From positions 62,001 through 126,000 of the forward strand of contig ABHC01000019.1 in assembly GCA_000171835.1 (NCBI GenBank): 64,000 bases of DNA, read 5' to 3'. The stretch comes from an alpha proteobacterium BAL199 (GTDB taxonomy: Bacteria; Pseudomonadota; Alphaproteobacteria; Thalassobaculales; Thalassobaculaceae). The notes under the pieces are model-generated. The model was not told the DNA's origin, ran no database searches, and was given only the letters and a program-made list of their open reading frames with translations. Below are positions 1 to 9,244 of the stretch, one piece after another. Every line of letters begins with the position of its first letter. Position 1 is the stretch's first letter. The position numbers were made by a program, and so were the translations under genes.

Positions 1-1
1 T

Positions 2-1048
2 CCTGGGAACAACCGGAACGGCTACGGCCGGAAGACGGTGACGACCGGCACCGGAAAGATCGAGCTGGAGATCCCCCGCGATCGGGCCGGCAGCTTCGAT
101 CCGGCGCTGATCGCCAAATACCAGCGCCGGTTCCCGGATTTCGACGATAAGATCATCTCGATGTACGCCCGCGGCATGAGCACGCGCGAGATCGCCGGCC
201 ATGTCCGTGAACTCTATGGCATCGATGTCTCGGCAGATCTGATCAGTGCTGTCACCGACGCCGTGCTCGAGGAGCTGGCGGCCTGGCAGGCGCGGCCGCT
301 CGAAGCGGTCTATCCTCTGGTGTTCTTCGATGCTCTGCGGGTGAAGATCCGGGACGAGGGGACCGTCCGGAACAAGGCCGTCCACATCGCTTTGGGCGTG
401 CGCGCGGACGGTGCGAAGGACGTGCTCGGCCTTTGGCTGGAGCAGAACGAGGGTGCGAAGTTCTGGCTCCGGGTTATGAACGAGCTCAGGAACCGGGGCG
501 TCGAGGATGTGCTCCTGGCCGTCGTCGACGGACTCAAGGGCTTCCCGGAGGCGATCACCGCGGTCTTTCCCGATGCCATGGTGCAAACGTGCATCGTCCA
601 TCTGCTGCGCCACAGCCTCGACTTCGTCTCCTGGAAGGATCGCAAGCTCGTCGCCGCCGCGCTGAAGGAGATCTACCGGGCGATCGATGCTGACGCCGGT
701 CAGGCCGCGTTGCAGGCCTTCGAGGACGGCTCTTGGGGGCGCAAATACCCCGCCATCGCTCAGAGTTGGCGACGGGCCTGGGCGGAGGTGATCCCCTTCT
801 ATGGTTTCGCCGAGGAGGTTCGCAGGATCATCTACACCACGAACTCCATCGAGGCGCTGAACGCAAAGCTGCGACGTGCCGTGCGTGCCCGGGGACATTT
901 CCCCAACGATGATGCCGCTGCCAAGCTGCTGTTCCTTGTCTTGAACAGAGCCGAGAAAGAGTGGACCATGCCGCCCAGGGAGTGGGCCATGGCAAAGGCA
1001 CAGTTCGCCGTCATCTTCGGCGAACGCTTCAAAAGAGCTATGGTCTGA
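2..1048 (+). CDS. IS256 family (Mutator-type) transposase, 5' partial
   Basis: DDE transposase that cuts and pastes its own IS. The reading frame is already open at the left edge of the window (NGYGRKTV just ahead of the first possible GTG at 38), so the N-terminus lies outside. Three acidic residues fit the IS256 triad: D in FFDALRVKI, D in VVDGLKGFPEAI and E in TTNSIEALNAKLR, with the family's C/H region TCIVHLLRHSLDF between. About 350 residues are visible of the roughly 400 usual for the family, and the C-terminus is complete. Its right inverted repeat follows within 45 bases and abuts another transposase gene in the same frame. Family assignment is firm; activity cannot be judged. Confidence 0.93.
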   Translation, partial: PGNNRNGYGRKTVTTGTGKIELEIPRDRAGSFDPALIAKYQRRFPDFDDKIISMYARGMSTREIAGHVRELYGIDVSADLISAVTDAVLEELAAWQARPLEAVYPLVFFDALRVKIRDEGTVRNKAVHIALGVRADGAKDVLGLWLEQNEGAKFWLRVMNELRNRGVEDVLLAVVDGLKGFPEAITAVFPDAMVQTCIVHLLRHSLDFVSWKDRKLVAAALKEIYRAIDADAGQAALQAFEDGSWGRKYPAIAQSWRRAWAEVIPFYGFAEEVRRIIYTTNSIEALNAKLRRAVRARGHFPNDDAAAKLLFLVLNRAEKEWTMPPREWAMAKAQFAVIFGERFKRAMV

Positions 1049-1066
1049 TGTTCAACCGCTCCTCCG

Positions 1067-1089
1067 CACACGAAATTCCTGACACTCCC
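1067..1089 (+). repeat. Right terminal inverted repeat of the IS256-type element
   Basis: The bases ending CCTGACACTCCC just after the IS256 stop codon look like a typical IS256-family outer end (reverse complement GGGAGTGTCAGGAATTTCG). The downstream IS66-like reading frame becomes recognisable immediately after it, so I place the element boundary at about 1089. The left end lies outside the window, so the pair cannot be compared. Confidence 0.6.
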
Positions 1090-1090
1090 C

Positions 1091-2239
1091 TTCGGCCCGG
1101 AGCTTCGGCGCTTCGTGCTGGCGCAGTACCACCAGGGACAGACCACGGTGGAGCGACTTCTGGCGCTGCTGTGCGGGCTCGGGATCCAGATATCCAAGCG
1201 GCAGCTGGTGCGCTTGCTGACCGCCGGCATCGAGGGCTTCGCCGCCGAGGCTGACGCGGTGCTGGCGGCCGGGCTGGCGAGCGCCCGGTGGATCAGCGTC
1301 GACGACACCGGCGCCCGCCATGCCGGCGCCAACCAGACCTGCACCCAGATCGGCAACGACCGCTTCGCCTGGTTCGCCACCCGGCCGTCGAAGAGCCGGG
1401 CGAACTTCCTGGAACTGCTGCAGGCCGGATCGCCGGGCTGGCGGATCAACGAGGCGGCACTCGACTACATGCGGGAGCGCCGGCTGAGCCCCGGCCGCAT
1501 CGCGGCGCTGCGCCGTGGCGGCGAGATCGCGTTCGACGACCGCGAGGCCTGGAACGCCTATGCCGCCGGCCTCGGCATCCGGGCGACCGGCGGCCCGCTC
1601 GACCCCCTGCGGCTGGCCACCGAAGGCGCTTCCTGGGGGGCGCTCGCGGCCCGTGGGCTGCTCCAGGACACCGTCATCGTCAGCGACGGCGCCGGCCAGT
1701 TCGACGTCGGCATCCATGCCCGCTGCTGGGTCCATGCCGAGCGCCTGATCCACGCCCTCGACATCTTCAACGACCATAAGCGCGCCGCCAAGGAGCGGAT
1801 CCGAAGACGCCTCTGGTGGCTCTATGCCGACCTCCGGGCCTGGCAGCGCAATCCAAGCCCGCAACGCCGCCGCGCGCTCGCCGCCCGCTTCGACGCCCTG
1901 TTCACCACCCGCACCGGCTTCGTGACGCTCGATCGCCTGCTGGCCCGCCTGCACGCCGACCGCGACGACCTCCTCAGGGTGCTCGACCACCCCGGCATCC
2001 CGCTGCACACCAACGGCTCCGAGAATGACATCCGGGCCTGCGTCACCCGCCGGAAGCTCAGCGGCGGGACCCACAGCGACGACGGCCGCCAAGCCAGGGA
2101 CGCTATGCTCTCCCTCATGAAGACGTGCCGAAAGCTCGGCATCTCATTCTGGCAATACCTCGGCGACCGCCTCGGCGTCGACGCCGCACAACCGGTCCCG
2201 CCGCTCGCCGACATCGTCAGGCAGACCGCACCAGCCTGA
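1091..2239 (+). pseudogene. IS66-like transposase, 5' end lost to the IS256 insertion
   Basis: C-terminal part of a DDE transposase of the IS66 superfamily. The frame is open from the IS256 boundary (FGPELRRFVLAQYHQGQ) to the stop at 2239, about 380 residues. Visible signatures are ISVDDTGARHAG (first Asp region), VIVSDGAGQFDVG (second Asp), CWVHAERLIHALD and the C-terminal HTNGSENDIRACVTRRK, which corresponds to the N-T-x-E-R-A-I-R block of IS66 TnpC. A start codon at 1115 exists but lies inside the conserved part, so this is a truncated gene rather than a short one. No partner tnpA or tnpB is visible. Confidence 0.8.
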
Positions 2240-2519
2240 CGCTCGCCACAGCTTTTGCCCCGCTTACGAGGCAAGGCGATAAGTGCATCATTCGACTGAT
2301 GGTTTTGGACTTCCCATGCAGACCATGAGCGACCGTCTGCACGTTGGCCACGGTGTCGTCTCGCGGGCGCGGAACGGAAGACTCAACGAAGCGAGGTAAC
2401 GTCGCGCGGTCGCTCGCGTGCCATGAGGTACTGACAGTCGGAGGAAACTGCCCTACCATTGCTCACCAATTCGTGATCCTTCGTGAAAACCGCCGCATGC
2501 ATGAAAGTGAGCTGACCTG

Positions 2520-3713
2520 ATGCTCACGAAACTCCAGTTGCAGGCGCTTCAGTCCGCCCATGCCGAATACCTGAAAGGCAAGCCCGGTGGGAAACGGGCC
2601 GATCTGCGGAACGCCGACTGGCGGGATGTGACCGCGCCGAGGCTGAGTCTGTCGCGCGCCCTGCTGTCTACGATAGACGGTTCCGGTGCGGACCTCCGAT
2701 TCTCTCAGTTTCCCGAAGCCGACTTGTTCTGTGCCGTGCTGCGCCGCGCCAATCTGTCCGGCTGCAACTTCTTCAAGGCCGACCTTCGTGGCGCCAAGCT
2801 GACGCGCGCGCTGCTCTCCAATGCTGACTTCCGCGAAGCAGACATGCGGCCGGGCGATGTACGCGACGCGGAAATGAACCGCATGCAGGCCACCGAGATC
2901 CAGGACGCCGTGCTCGATCACGCCAACTTCGCGCGCGCCGACCTGAGCGGCAGCGACATGACCGGGGCTTCGGCGCGAAAGACCAACTTCTCCGAGACGG
3001 AAATGACCGCGGCAATCCTCTCAGGCGCCGATTGCAGTGGTGCCAATTTCCAGAAGGCACGCCTTGTGAAGGCTATCCTTGGCGGCGCTGTCGTCGACAG
3101 CGCCAGTTTCAAGGGAGCCGACCTCAGGGACGCAATACTGCGCAACGTAGACGTCAGCACTGCTGACTTCGAGGGCGCCCGGTTGGAAGGCACCCGGGCG
3201 TTCTTTGGCATCAAGAACCTGCCTGCAGCCGTCAGAGACGTTGTGTCGTCCCATATGCGTTGGCTGGCCACCAAGGGGAGCGTGGGGGAGCGCGCGGATT
3301 TCACAGGGCGCGATCTGAGCGGCACCAACTTCGCCAGCGCCGATCTCAGCGTCGGGGTGTTCCGCACCGCAAAACTGAACAACGTCAACTTCACCGGCGC
3401 CTTCCTGACCATGGCGGATCTGCGCGGGGCCGATCTTTCCGGTGCACGCCTGATCGATGTCGATCTGCGTGGTGCGGATCTGCGCGGTGCCATATTGCGT
3501 GGCGCCGTCTTGGAAGGCAGCGACCTCGGCCCAGTCGACATTGCCACCAAGGCTGTCGACGCCGGGTCGCTTCGAACCCCGACACGTATCGAATATGCGG
3601 ACTTCGGTGGCGTGAGCTGCGAGAGCGTCGATTTCGGCTATGTTGACGTTGGCCAGGGGATCCTCGGTCAGCCGAAAACGAAGACATCGTTGAAGCGTGC
3701 CAGATCCGACTGA
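2520..3713 (+). CDS. Pentapeptide-repeat protein
   Basis: 397-residue cytoplasmic protein made almost wholly of pentapeptide repeats of the A(D/N)LXX type, for example RADLSGSDMTGAS, GADCSGANFQKARL and RGADLSGARLIDVDLRGADLRGA. Such repeats fold as a right-handed quadrilateral beta helix. Two repeat blocks (about residues 30-225 and 260-340) are separated by a non-repeat stretch near residues 225-260 (FFGIKNLPAAVRDVVSSHMRW). There is no signal peptide or membrane segment. Some family members mimic DNA and protect gyrase, but nothing here supports that specifically. The start at 2520 follows GTGAGCTGACCTG, a weak ribosome site. It stands alone between an IS66-like remnant and phage debris; the function is unknown. 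Confidence 0.85.
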   Translation: MLTKLQLQALQSAHAEYLKGKPGGKRADLRNADWRDVTAPRLSLSRALLSTIDGSGADLRFSQFPEADLFCAVLRRANLSGCNFFKADLRGAKLTRALLSNADFREADMRPGDVRDAEMNRMQATEIQDAVLDHANFARADLSGSDMTGASARKTNFSETEMTAAILSGADCSGANFQKARLVKAILGGAVVDSASFKGADLRDAILRNVDVSTADFEGARLEGTRAFFGIKNLPAAVRDVVSSHMRWLATKGSVGERADFTGRDLSGTNFASADLSVGVFRTAKLNNVNFTGAFLTMADLRGADLSGARLIDVDLRGADLRGAILRGAVLEGSDLGPVDIATKAVDAGSLRTPTRIEYADFGGVSCESVDFGYVDVGQGILGQPKTKTSLKRARSD

Positions 3714-3964
3714 TGCGGCGAATCAGGTTCTCCGTCGGCCTCTTGCCGCAGGCAGTACGTACTGCAGAATGGCAAACATGAACCTCCGAGACGCCGCGCA
3801 GTACGGCACAGATCTGCGCTGCTCTCAGATATCGGGCGACGTCGCCGGGATCGTCGTGGTCGCCATGGTGTCTCTCCGTCGCTGGTCGTGACGCCATACA
3901 GGCTCTGAACGGGGCGCTTATCAAGTCGATAAGAACATCAATTAATTACAATTATCGGGTCGAT

Positions 3965-4180
3965 ATGCAGGGCTTGAGCGAACGCCAATACGCCGCCCGT
4001 CGCGGCGTCTCGCGGGGTGCCGTGCAGAAGGCACGGACCAGCGGACGGCTGGTGCTGTACGCCGACGGCTCGATCGATCCCGCCGGTTCGGATACGAGCT
4101 GGTCGTCATCGACCGATCCGGCGATGGCGCCCGGCTCGTTTCAGAACGGGCGGGCTCGCTCGATCGCCGGTGTCTGCGAC
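3965..4180 (+). pseudogene. 5' fragment of a phage terminase small subunit gene (second copy)
   Basis: The first ~70 codons (MQGLSERQYAARRGVSRGAV and onward) closely match the intact terminase small subunit at 45694, including the HTH-like SERQYAARRGVSRGAVQKA segment. The similarity starts upstream of the start codon: TACAGGCTCTGA and ATCAAGTCGATAAGA motifs at 3898-3945 recur at 45629-45662, and the first codons of the divergent minus-strand gene (ATG at 3868) are also kept. After about 4180 the similarity stops near a run of C residues. It is therefore a remnant of a related prophage end, not a gene of its own. Confidence 0.8.
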
Positions 4181-4190
4181 AGCCCCGTAG

Positions 4191-4201
4191 CCCCCCCCCC
4201 C
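4191..4201 (+). repeat. 11-base poly-C tract
   Basis: An uninterrupted run of eleven C marks the place where the terminase-like fragment ends and unrelated sequence begins. Such tracts are slippage-prone and also a common assembly error site. No full gene spans it, so phase variation is not indicated. Confidence 0.9.
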
Positions 4202-4275
4202 GAAAACCAGGGGCTGAGCAATTACAGATATTCGACCACGCCATCGCTCGGTCGGAGGAACAAGCGGCGCCTCCA

Positions 4276-5007
4276 TGCGTTTTCGGGAGCGTCGGCTGGC
4301 GACGTTGGGGCGAGTCCGACCCCTTCGACATCGGCACCACCACCCGGGCCGGGCTGGCGGCGCTCGCCGGGCGCGGCCGGGCGGCGGAGGACAGCCAGTC
4401 GAACGGCGCACTGATGCGGGTGAGCCCGATCGGCATCCTGGCGACCGGCCGGCCGGAGCTCGCGGCGACCTTGGCACGGCAGGACGCCGCCCTCACGCAC
4501 CCGAACCCGGTCTGCGTCGCGGCTTCCGGCGCCTATGCCGCGGCGATCGCCGCCGGCATCGCCGGCGCCGACCACAGGGCCATGTGGTCGGTGGCCCATG
4601 CCGGGGCCGGCGACGACCTCGGGGGCGAGGCGGTACGCTCCTGTCTCCTGGCCGCGCTCGAGGCCGGGCCGGCCGACCTGCTGCGCAACCAGGGCTGGGT
4701 GTTGCTGGCGCTCGGCAACGCCTTCCGTCGGCTGTGGATCGGGCAGGAGCTGGCGGCCGCAGTGGTCGAGACGGTCGCGGCCGGCGGCGACACCGACACC
4801 AACGCCGCCATCTGCGGCGCGCTGCTCGGCGCCGCCCAGGGACGCGAGGCGGTGCCGCTCGGCTGGCGCCGTCAGGTACTCGCCTGCCGGGCGGTCCAGG
4901 GGGCGAGCGTGAAGCATCTGCGGCCGGCGGACTATTGGGCCGACGACGCGCTCGAACTGGCGGAGGCGTTGTTGGCGGTGGGCGCCGGGTCGACGTTCTC
5001 GCGTTGA
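4276..5007 (+). pseudogene. ADP-ribosylglycohydrolase family protein, N-terminus missing
   Basis: The frame ending at 5007 carries family signatures: DPFDIGTTTRAGLAAL, then NGALMRVSPIGIL, HPNPVCVAASGAYAAAI and GGDTDTNAAICGALLGA, the metal-binding G-x-DTD motif near the C-terminus. Family members remove ADP-ribose from proteins or hydrolyse related substrates. The usual N-terminal metal-binding DDT segment and some 80 residues are absent: the frame opens at about 4276 next to phage debris, and the first ATG (4414) is inside the conserved NGALMR motif. Without the N-terminal ligands it is expected to be inactive. The upstream junction is unrelated sequence after the poly-C tract. Confidence 0.8.
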
Positions 5008-5460
5008 GACGTGCGTCTACGGCGGGCGGTGCGTCGTGCCGCCTACCGGGGTGGCGCCGGCCAGCGCCGGCCGCCGCCAGCCGATGCGGGTGGCCCGCTT
5101 CAGCAGGGTTTCGAGGCCGGGGGCAAAGGCGTCGTCGCCGCAGTCGATGGCGTAGTGGGAGCCGTATGCGGGAATTCCGCTCGTACGGATCTGTGCGGGG
5201 GGCGCTCAGTAATGGACGTTCCTACCGAAATAAAGGCCGGGCACGCAGGTGCAGCAAAAGTCTGAATTTGTCATTTCGACCGGAGCAAATTGGCGAGGCG
5301 GAATCTGGAAATCGACCGATTTCCTCGATTCCTGCGTTCACGGGTATGACCGTCGAAGGGCGCGGCAAGGTGTCGGGACGGTTCGCTGCCCGGGCTTTTG
5401 CTCCTCTTACACCCGCCACTTACAACATGCTGATCTCACCGGAACCTCAGGGATAAGCCT
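5008..5460. other. Intergenic, with a dispersed-repeat-like block
   Basis: No convincing gene. Bases about 5263-5350 read like the dispersed element found between genes in many proteobacteria (a GTCATTTCGACCGGAGC start and a CCTGCGTTCACGGGTATGAC end). Only one copy is present in this window, so its repeat nature is an inference. It lies at the 3' end of the LacI regulator gene. Confidence 0.4.
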
Positions 5461-6468
5461 TCAGGCACTTTCTCTCGGTATCACCGCGAAGCCGAGATCC
5501 TGCACAGCCGGCTCCTCGACTGTCGCCTGGCCATCGAGCCTCGCCAGCACGCGTTCCGCCGCTCGACGCCCGATGTCCGGGCCGGGCACGCGAACGGTGG
5601 TGAGCGACGGGGTTGCCTCCGCGGCGACGTCGAAGTCGCCGAAGCCGGCCAGCGCGATGTCGCCTGGCACCGATCTGCCGCGCCGGCCGCACTCGAACAG
5701 GGCGCCGAGCGCATGAATGTCGTCGGCGCAGAACACCGCATCGATCCTCGGCCGGGCGGACAGCACCAGACCGATCGACACCGCCCCGCCGCGGAGCGCG
5801 GAGTCCTCGCCGCTCGGAAACAGCAGGCCGTCCGGCAGGTCGAGGGCGGCGACGGCATCGCCGTATCCCTGGATGCGCTGGTCGTTGCGGGTGCCGGTAC
5901 CGGCCGGCCGGGCGATCATGGCGATCCGCCGGTAGCCGCGCGACGCCAGGAACTCGATGATCGCCCGGGCGGCGGCACGGTTGTCGAAGCCGACCGCCAT
6001 GTCGATCGGCCGGGCGGGCAGTTCCCAGGTCTCCACCACCGGGATGCCGGCCTGCCGCAGCATGGTCCGCGTCCCCTTGGTGTGCTGGCTTCCGGTCAGG
6101 ATGAAGCCGTCCGGTCGCCGGCTGAGCAGGGCCTTGACCAGTTCCTCCTCCTCGACGGCGTCGTAGCCGGAGTTGCCCAGCAAAAGCTCGTAGCCGCGCG
6201 CGCGAAGGACCGACGCCGTGCCGGCCGCCGTCTCCGCGAAGATCGAGCCGGTGAGGGTCGGCACGATCATGGCGACGATGCCGGTGCGGTTCGAAGCCAG
6301 GCTGCCGGCCACCATGTCCGGGACGTAGTGCAGGTCGCGGATCGCCTGGAGCACCCGGCTGCGGGTCTCCTCCGAGACGATGTCCGGCCGGCGGAGCACG
6401 CGCGACACCGTCGCCGGCGCCACCTTGGCCAGGCGGGCGACATCCGCCATGCGGACCCGGGGCGTCAC
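5461..6468 (-). CDS. LacI family transcriptional regulator
   Basis: DNA-binding regulator with an N-terminal LacI helix-turn-helix (MADVARLAKVAPATVSRVLR, then hinge YVPDMVAGSLASNRTG) and a periplasmic-binding-protein-like effector domain. Start choice: a frame extends to 6558, but a GTG at 6468 is preceded by AGGAAG at good spacing and gives 335 residues, the family norm. The longer start would also lie on the palindromic operator at 6557-6572. It is divergent from the PhyH-TRAP operon, which it most likely represses, with a substrate of the transporter or its product as inducer. The ligand cannot be named from sequence. Confidence 0.92.
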   Translation of the reverse strand: MTPRVRMADVARLAKVAPATVSRVLRRPDIVSEETRSRVLQAIRDLHYVPDMVAGSLASNRTGIVAMIVPTLTGSIFAETAAGTASVLRARGYELLLGNSGYDAVEEEELVKALLSRRPDGFILTGSQHTKGTRTMLRQAGIPVVETWELPARPIDMAVGFDNRAAARAIIEFLASRGYRRIAMIARPAGTGTRNDQRIQGYGDAVAALDLPDGLLFPSGEDSALRGGAVSIGLVLSARPRIDAVFCADDIHALGALFECGRRGRSVPGDIALAGFGDFDVAAEATPSLTTVRVPGPDIGRRAAERVLARLDGQATVEEPAVQDLGFAVIPRESA

Positions 6469-6556
6469 GCGGTCTTCCTGCGCCCGTCGCCGCCGATTCT
6501 CCTGGCCCGGCCGCGCAAGTCCCTTGACCATTCCATCGGCACGGGTAGCATCGTCC

Positions 6557-6572
6557 ATGAAAGCGATTTCAT
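6557..6572. promoter_or_regulatory. Probable LacI-type operator
   Basis: ATGAAAGCGATTTCAT is a near-perfect palindrome (7 of 8 positions per half) centred on CpG, the classic shape of LacI/GalR-family operators. It lies 30 bases ahead of the PhyH start codon and about 90 bases ahead of the chosen LacI start, so one bound repressor could control both directions. That the adjacent LacI protein binds it is an inference. Confidence 0.65.
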
Positions 6573-6601
6573 TGGCGCTCTAACCATTGCGGAGCCCGAC
6601 C

Positions 6602-7513
6602 ATGCTGAGCCCAGAGCAGATCCGCTTCTACCGCGAAAGCGGGTACGTCGTCCTGGAGAATTTCCTCTCCGAGTCTCAACTCGAAGCCCTGCAGAACAAG
6701 ACCGCCGACCTGACGGAAAAGTCGCGCGCAGTCAGGGCGTCGGACGACGTGTACGAGCTGGAGGACGACCATTCGCCGGACCGGCCGCGCCTTCAGCGCA
6801 TCAAGGCGCCGCACAAGGTGGACCCGGTCTATGACGGCATCATCCGCGACGACCGCATGCTGGCGGTGCTGCGCGACCTGCTCGGCCCGTCGGTGCGGCT
6901 GCAGAACTCCAAGCTCAATCTCAAGAGCGCCGGCGGGACGCCGGTGGAGTGGCACCAGGACTGGGCGTTCTATCCCTACACCAACGACGACGTGCTGGCG
7001 GTCGGCGTGATGATCGACGCCATGACGCCGGCAAACGGCCCGCTGATGGTGGTGCCGGGCTCGCATCGCGGCGAGGTCTACAGCCATCACCGCGACGGCT
7101 GGTTCTGTGGCGCGGTGGACCGGGCCACCACCGAGCGCCTATTGCCGAGCGCGGTGCCGTTTCACGCGCCGGCGGGATCGGTCAGCTTCCACCACGCGCG
7201 CGCCCTGCACGGGTCCGACATCAACCGGTCGGGCGGCGACCGCCGGCTGCTGCTGTTCGAGGTCATGGCGGCCGACGCCTGGCCGCTCGCCGGCGCCTCC
7301 GGCAAGTTCACATCCTTCGAGGAGTGGCACGAGCGCCTGCTGTGCGGCGAGGAGCCGGAACGGCCGCGCATGACCAGCGTACCGGTACGCCTGCCGCAGC
7401 CGCCGGCACCGGTCGCGACCTCGATCTTCGCCTTGCAGCGCTTCGGCGACCGCTACTACGTCGACCGGGCGGCCGGTGCCGCCGGCGCCCGCAAGGAGAA
7501 GGCCGCAGTCTAG
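6602..7513 (+). CDS. Phytanoyl-CoA dioxygenase (PhyH) family protein
   Basis: Fe(II)/2-oxoglutarate-dependent oxygenase of about 303 residues. The iron-binding H-x-D is visible in VEWHQDWAFYP and the distal His in HHARALHGSDIN, followed by the RRLLLFEVMA strand expected to hold the 2-oxoglutarate-binding Arg. The start at 6602 has GGAG seven bases upstream; a TTG at 6587 is less likely. It is the first gene of a probable operon with a TRAP transporter, so it plausibly hydroxylates the imported compound or an early intermediate. PhyH relatives act on many substrates (phytanoyl-CoA, ectoine, phosphonates and others), and the sequence does not decide among them. Confidence 0.88.
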   Translation: MLSPEQIRFYRESGYVVLENFLSESQLEALQNKTADLTEKSRAVRASDDVYELEDDHSPDRPRLQRIKAPHKVDPVYDGIIRDDRMLAVLRDLLGPSVRLQNSKLNLKSAGGTPVEWHQDWAFYPYTNDDVLAVGVMIDAMTPANGPLMVVPGSHRGEVYSHHRDGWFCGAVDRATTERLLPSAVPFHAPAGSVSFHHARALHGSDINRSGGDRRLLLFEVMAADAWPLAGASGKFTSFEEWHERLLCGEEPERPRMTSVPVRLPQPPAPVATSIFALQRFGDRYYVDRAAGAAGARKEKAAV

Positions 7514-7597
7514 GCTCTAAGCGGCGCCGGAACGGCGCGCAGGTTCCGAAGCGGCGAAACAGCCGCGGACAATCAGAAAACCGGAGGAGGAAACTAC

Positions 7598-8590
7598 ATG
7601 TTCGATCGACTGATGCAGCCGCTTGCCACTGCCGTCGTCGCCACGTCGCTGGCTTGCGTCGCCGCGACCGGGGCCTGGGCGCAGACCACGCTGACCTTCG
7701 GTGGCTCCGACGCCGTTGGCTCGCTGCTCGACCGCGCCAACAGCCGCTTCGCGAAGACCGTCACCGAGCGCGCCGACGGGAAGCTCACGGTCAACTTCAT
7801 CCAGGGCGAGCAGCTCGGCAACGACATCCAGGTGATCGAGCAGATGATGCAGGGATCGGTCCACTTCTACGGTGACGTGCTCGCCTGGTACGCCAACTGG
7901 GAGAAGGACTTCGGTATCCTGAACTGGGGCTTCACCTTCGACGACAACGACCATGTGCAGAAGTTCCTGGACAGCGGAGTATACAACGAACTGGCCGAGA
8001 GCCTGCGCAAGAAGCAGGGCATCCGCATCCTCGCCGCCGGTCCGACGCAGCCGCGCGTGCTGTTCGCCAAGCGGGCGGTGAAGACGCCGGCCGACCTCGA
8101 CGGGCTGAAGATGCGGGTCCCGGAGATCAAGACCTACCTGCTGCTGTGGCAGACGCTCGGCACCAAGCCGAGCCGGGTTGCCTGGGCGGAGGTGTTCCTC
8201 GGCCTGAAGACGGGCACCATCGAGGCGGCGGAGGGGCCGGTCTCGGCCGCCTACGCGCAGAAGTTCCACCAGGCGGCGTCCTTCCTCGTGCGGACCGACC
8301 ATCTGGTGTCGACCTACCACATCACCATGAACGACAAGAGCTATGCCGACCTGTCGCCCGACCTGCAGAAACTGCTCACCGACACCGCCCGCGAGACCGT
8401 GTCCTGGGCACGCAAGGAGGCCGAGGGCGAGACCGAGGGGCTGGTGCAGAAAATGGCGGCCGAAGGTGCCACCGTCGTCAAGGTCGACCCCGGCCCGTTC
8501 GCGGCGAAGGCTCTTGCCGGCGTGCAGAAGATGGAGGACGACGGCGAGTGGTCGGCCGGCCTCTGGAAGAAGATCCGCGCGTTGAAGTAA
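7598..8590 (+). CDS. dctP: TRAP transporter substrate-binding protein (DctP family)
   Basis: Periplasmic solute receptor of a tripartite ATP-independent transporter. A Sec signal peptide is clear (hydrophobic AVVATSLACVAATGAWA, cleavage before QTT). The mature protein shows DctP family features, including a GEQLGNDIQVIEQMMQGSVHF region and RVLFAKRAVKTPADLDGLKMR with the Arg that usually pairs with the substrate carboxylate. Length, 330 residues, is typical. A very strong ribosome site (GGAGGAGG) precedes the ATG. It is 84 bases downstream of the PhyH gene and followed by both membrane subunits, so the system is complete. The substrate is probably an organic acid but is unknown. Confidence 0.93.
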   Translation: MFDRLMQPLATAVVATSLACVAATGAWAQTTLTFGGSDAVGSLLDRANSRFAKTVTERADGKLTVNFIQGEQLGNDIQVIEQMMQGSVHFYGDVLAWYANWEKDFGILNWGFTFDDNDHVQKFLDSGVYNELAESLRKKQGIRILAAGPTQPRVLFAKRAVKTPADLDGLKMRVPEIKTYLLLWQTLGTKPSRVAWAEVFLGLKTGTIEAAEGPVSAAYAQKFHQAASFLVRTDHLVSTYHITMNDKSYADLSPDLQKLLTDTARETVSWARKEAEGETEGLVQKMAAEGATVVKVDPGPFAAKALAGVQKMEDDGEWSAGLWKKIRALK

Positions 8591-8670
8591 CCCGTTCCTG
8601 ACGCCTGACATCACGCGTGCCGCCGGCCGGACCATACGCCGGTCCGGCGGCACCGCCCGGAGGAGATCCC

Positions 8671-9234
8671 ATGACCGGAACTCTGGACGTCTACCGTCGC
8701 GTGCTCGCCGGCGTCGCCGCGGTCGAGCGCGTGCTGGTGGTGGTGCTGCTGCTGAACATCATCGTCAACATCGGTACCCAGGTGTTCTCCCGCTACGTTC
8801 TCGGCAACCCGCTGGTCTGGGTCGAGGAACTGGCGACCTATTCGTTCATCTGGGCGACGTTCCTGGGCGCGAGCCTCGGACTGAAGTACGGCCGCCATGT
8901 GAAGATCGAGAGCTTCGTCGGCCGGTTGCCACCGGCCGGCCAGGCGATGCTCCGGCTGCTGGTCTGGATCGCCGTGCTGGCGATCTGCCTCACACTGATG
9001 CGGGCGTGCTGGACGGTGATGGGCATCGAGGGGCGCCGCACCTCCATATCGCTGCCGATCGAGCTGCCGATCTCCCTGTTCTTCTCGGTGCCGCTGTTCA
9101 CGGGCATGGCGTCGATGACCGCGACGCTCGTCTACCTGATCGCGGCGGAAATCACGGCGCTGGCCGGCGCGGCACCGCTGGCGCCGATCCTGGTGCCGGC
9201 GGGTGGCGACACCAAGCACTACGACGACGTCTGA
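8671..9234 (+). CDS. dctQ: TRAP transporter small permease (DctQ family)
   Basis: Small membrane subunit of the TRAP transporter, 187 residues with four expected transmembrane helices (for example VLVVVLLLNIIVNIGTQVF and LLVWIAVLAICLTLM). The family motif region NPLVWVEELATYSFIWATFLGAS is present. The ATG at 8671 follows GGAGGAGATCCC, so it is preferred over an upstream GTG at 8617. It lies between DctP and DctM genes in the standard P-Q-M order and would form the membrane complex with DctM. Confidence 0.93.
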   Translation: MTGTLDVYRRVLAGVAAVERVLVVVLLLNIIVNIGTQVFSRYVLGNPLVWVEELATYSFIWATFLGASLGLKYGRHVKIESFVGRLPPAGQAMLRLLVWIAVLAICLTLMRACWTVMGIEGRRTSISLPIELPISLFFSVPLFTGMASMTATLVYLIAAEITALAGAAPLAPILVPAGGDTKHYDDV

Positions 9235-9244
9235 GGGGACGACC

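Noticed and set aside
1052-2092. Minus-strand frame opposite the IS66-like gene
   Set aside because: Gly/Ala/Pro/Val-rich shadow frame with no domain; the plus strand carries the transposase.
4191-4201. Phase-variable homopolymer switch
   Set aside because: The C tract is at the junction of two fragments and no gene is restored in any of the three possible frames.
5011-5265. Short plus-strand frame after the ADP-ribosylglycohydrolase remnant
   Set aside because: No ribosome site, biased composition and overlap with repeat-like DNA; no sign of a protein family.
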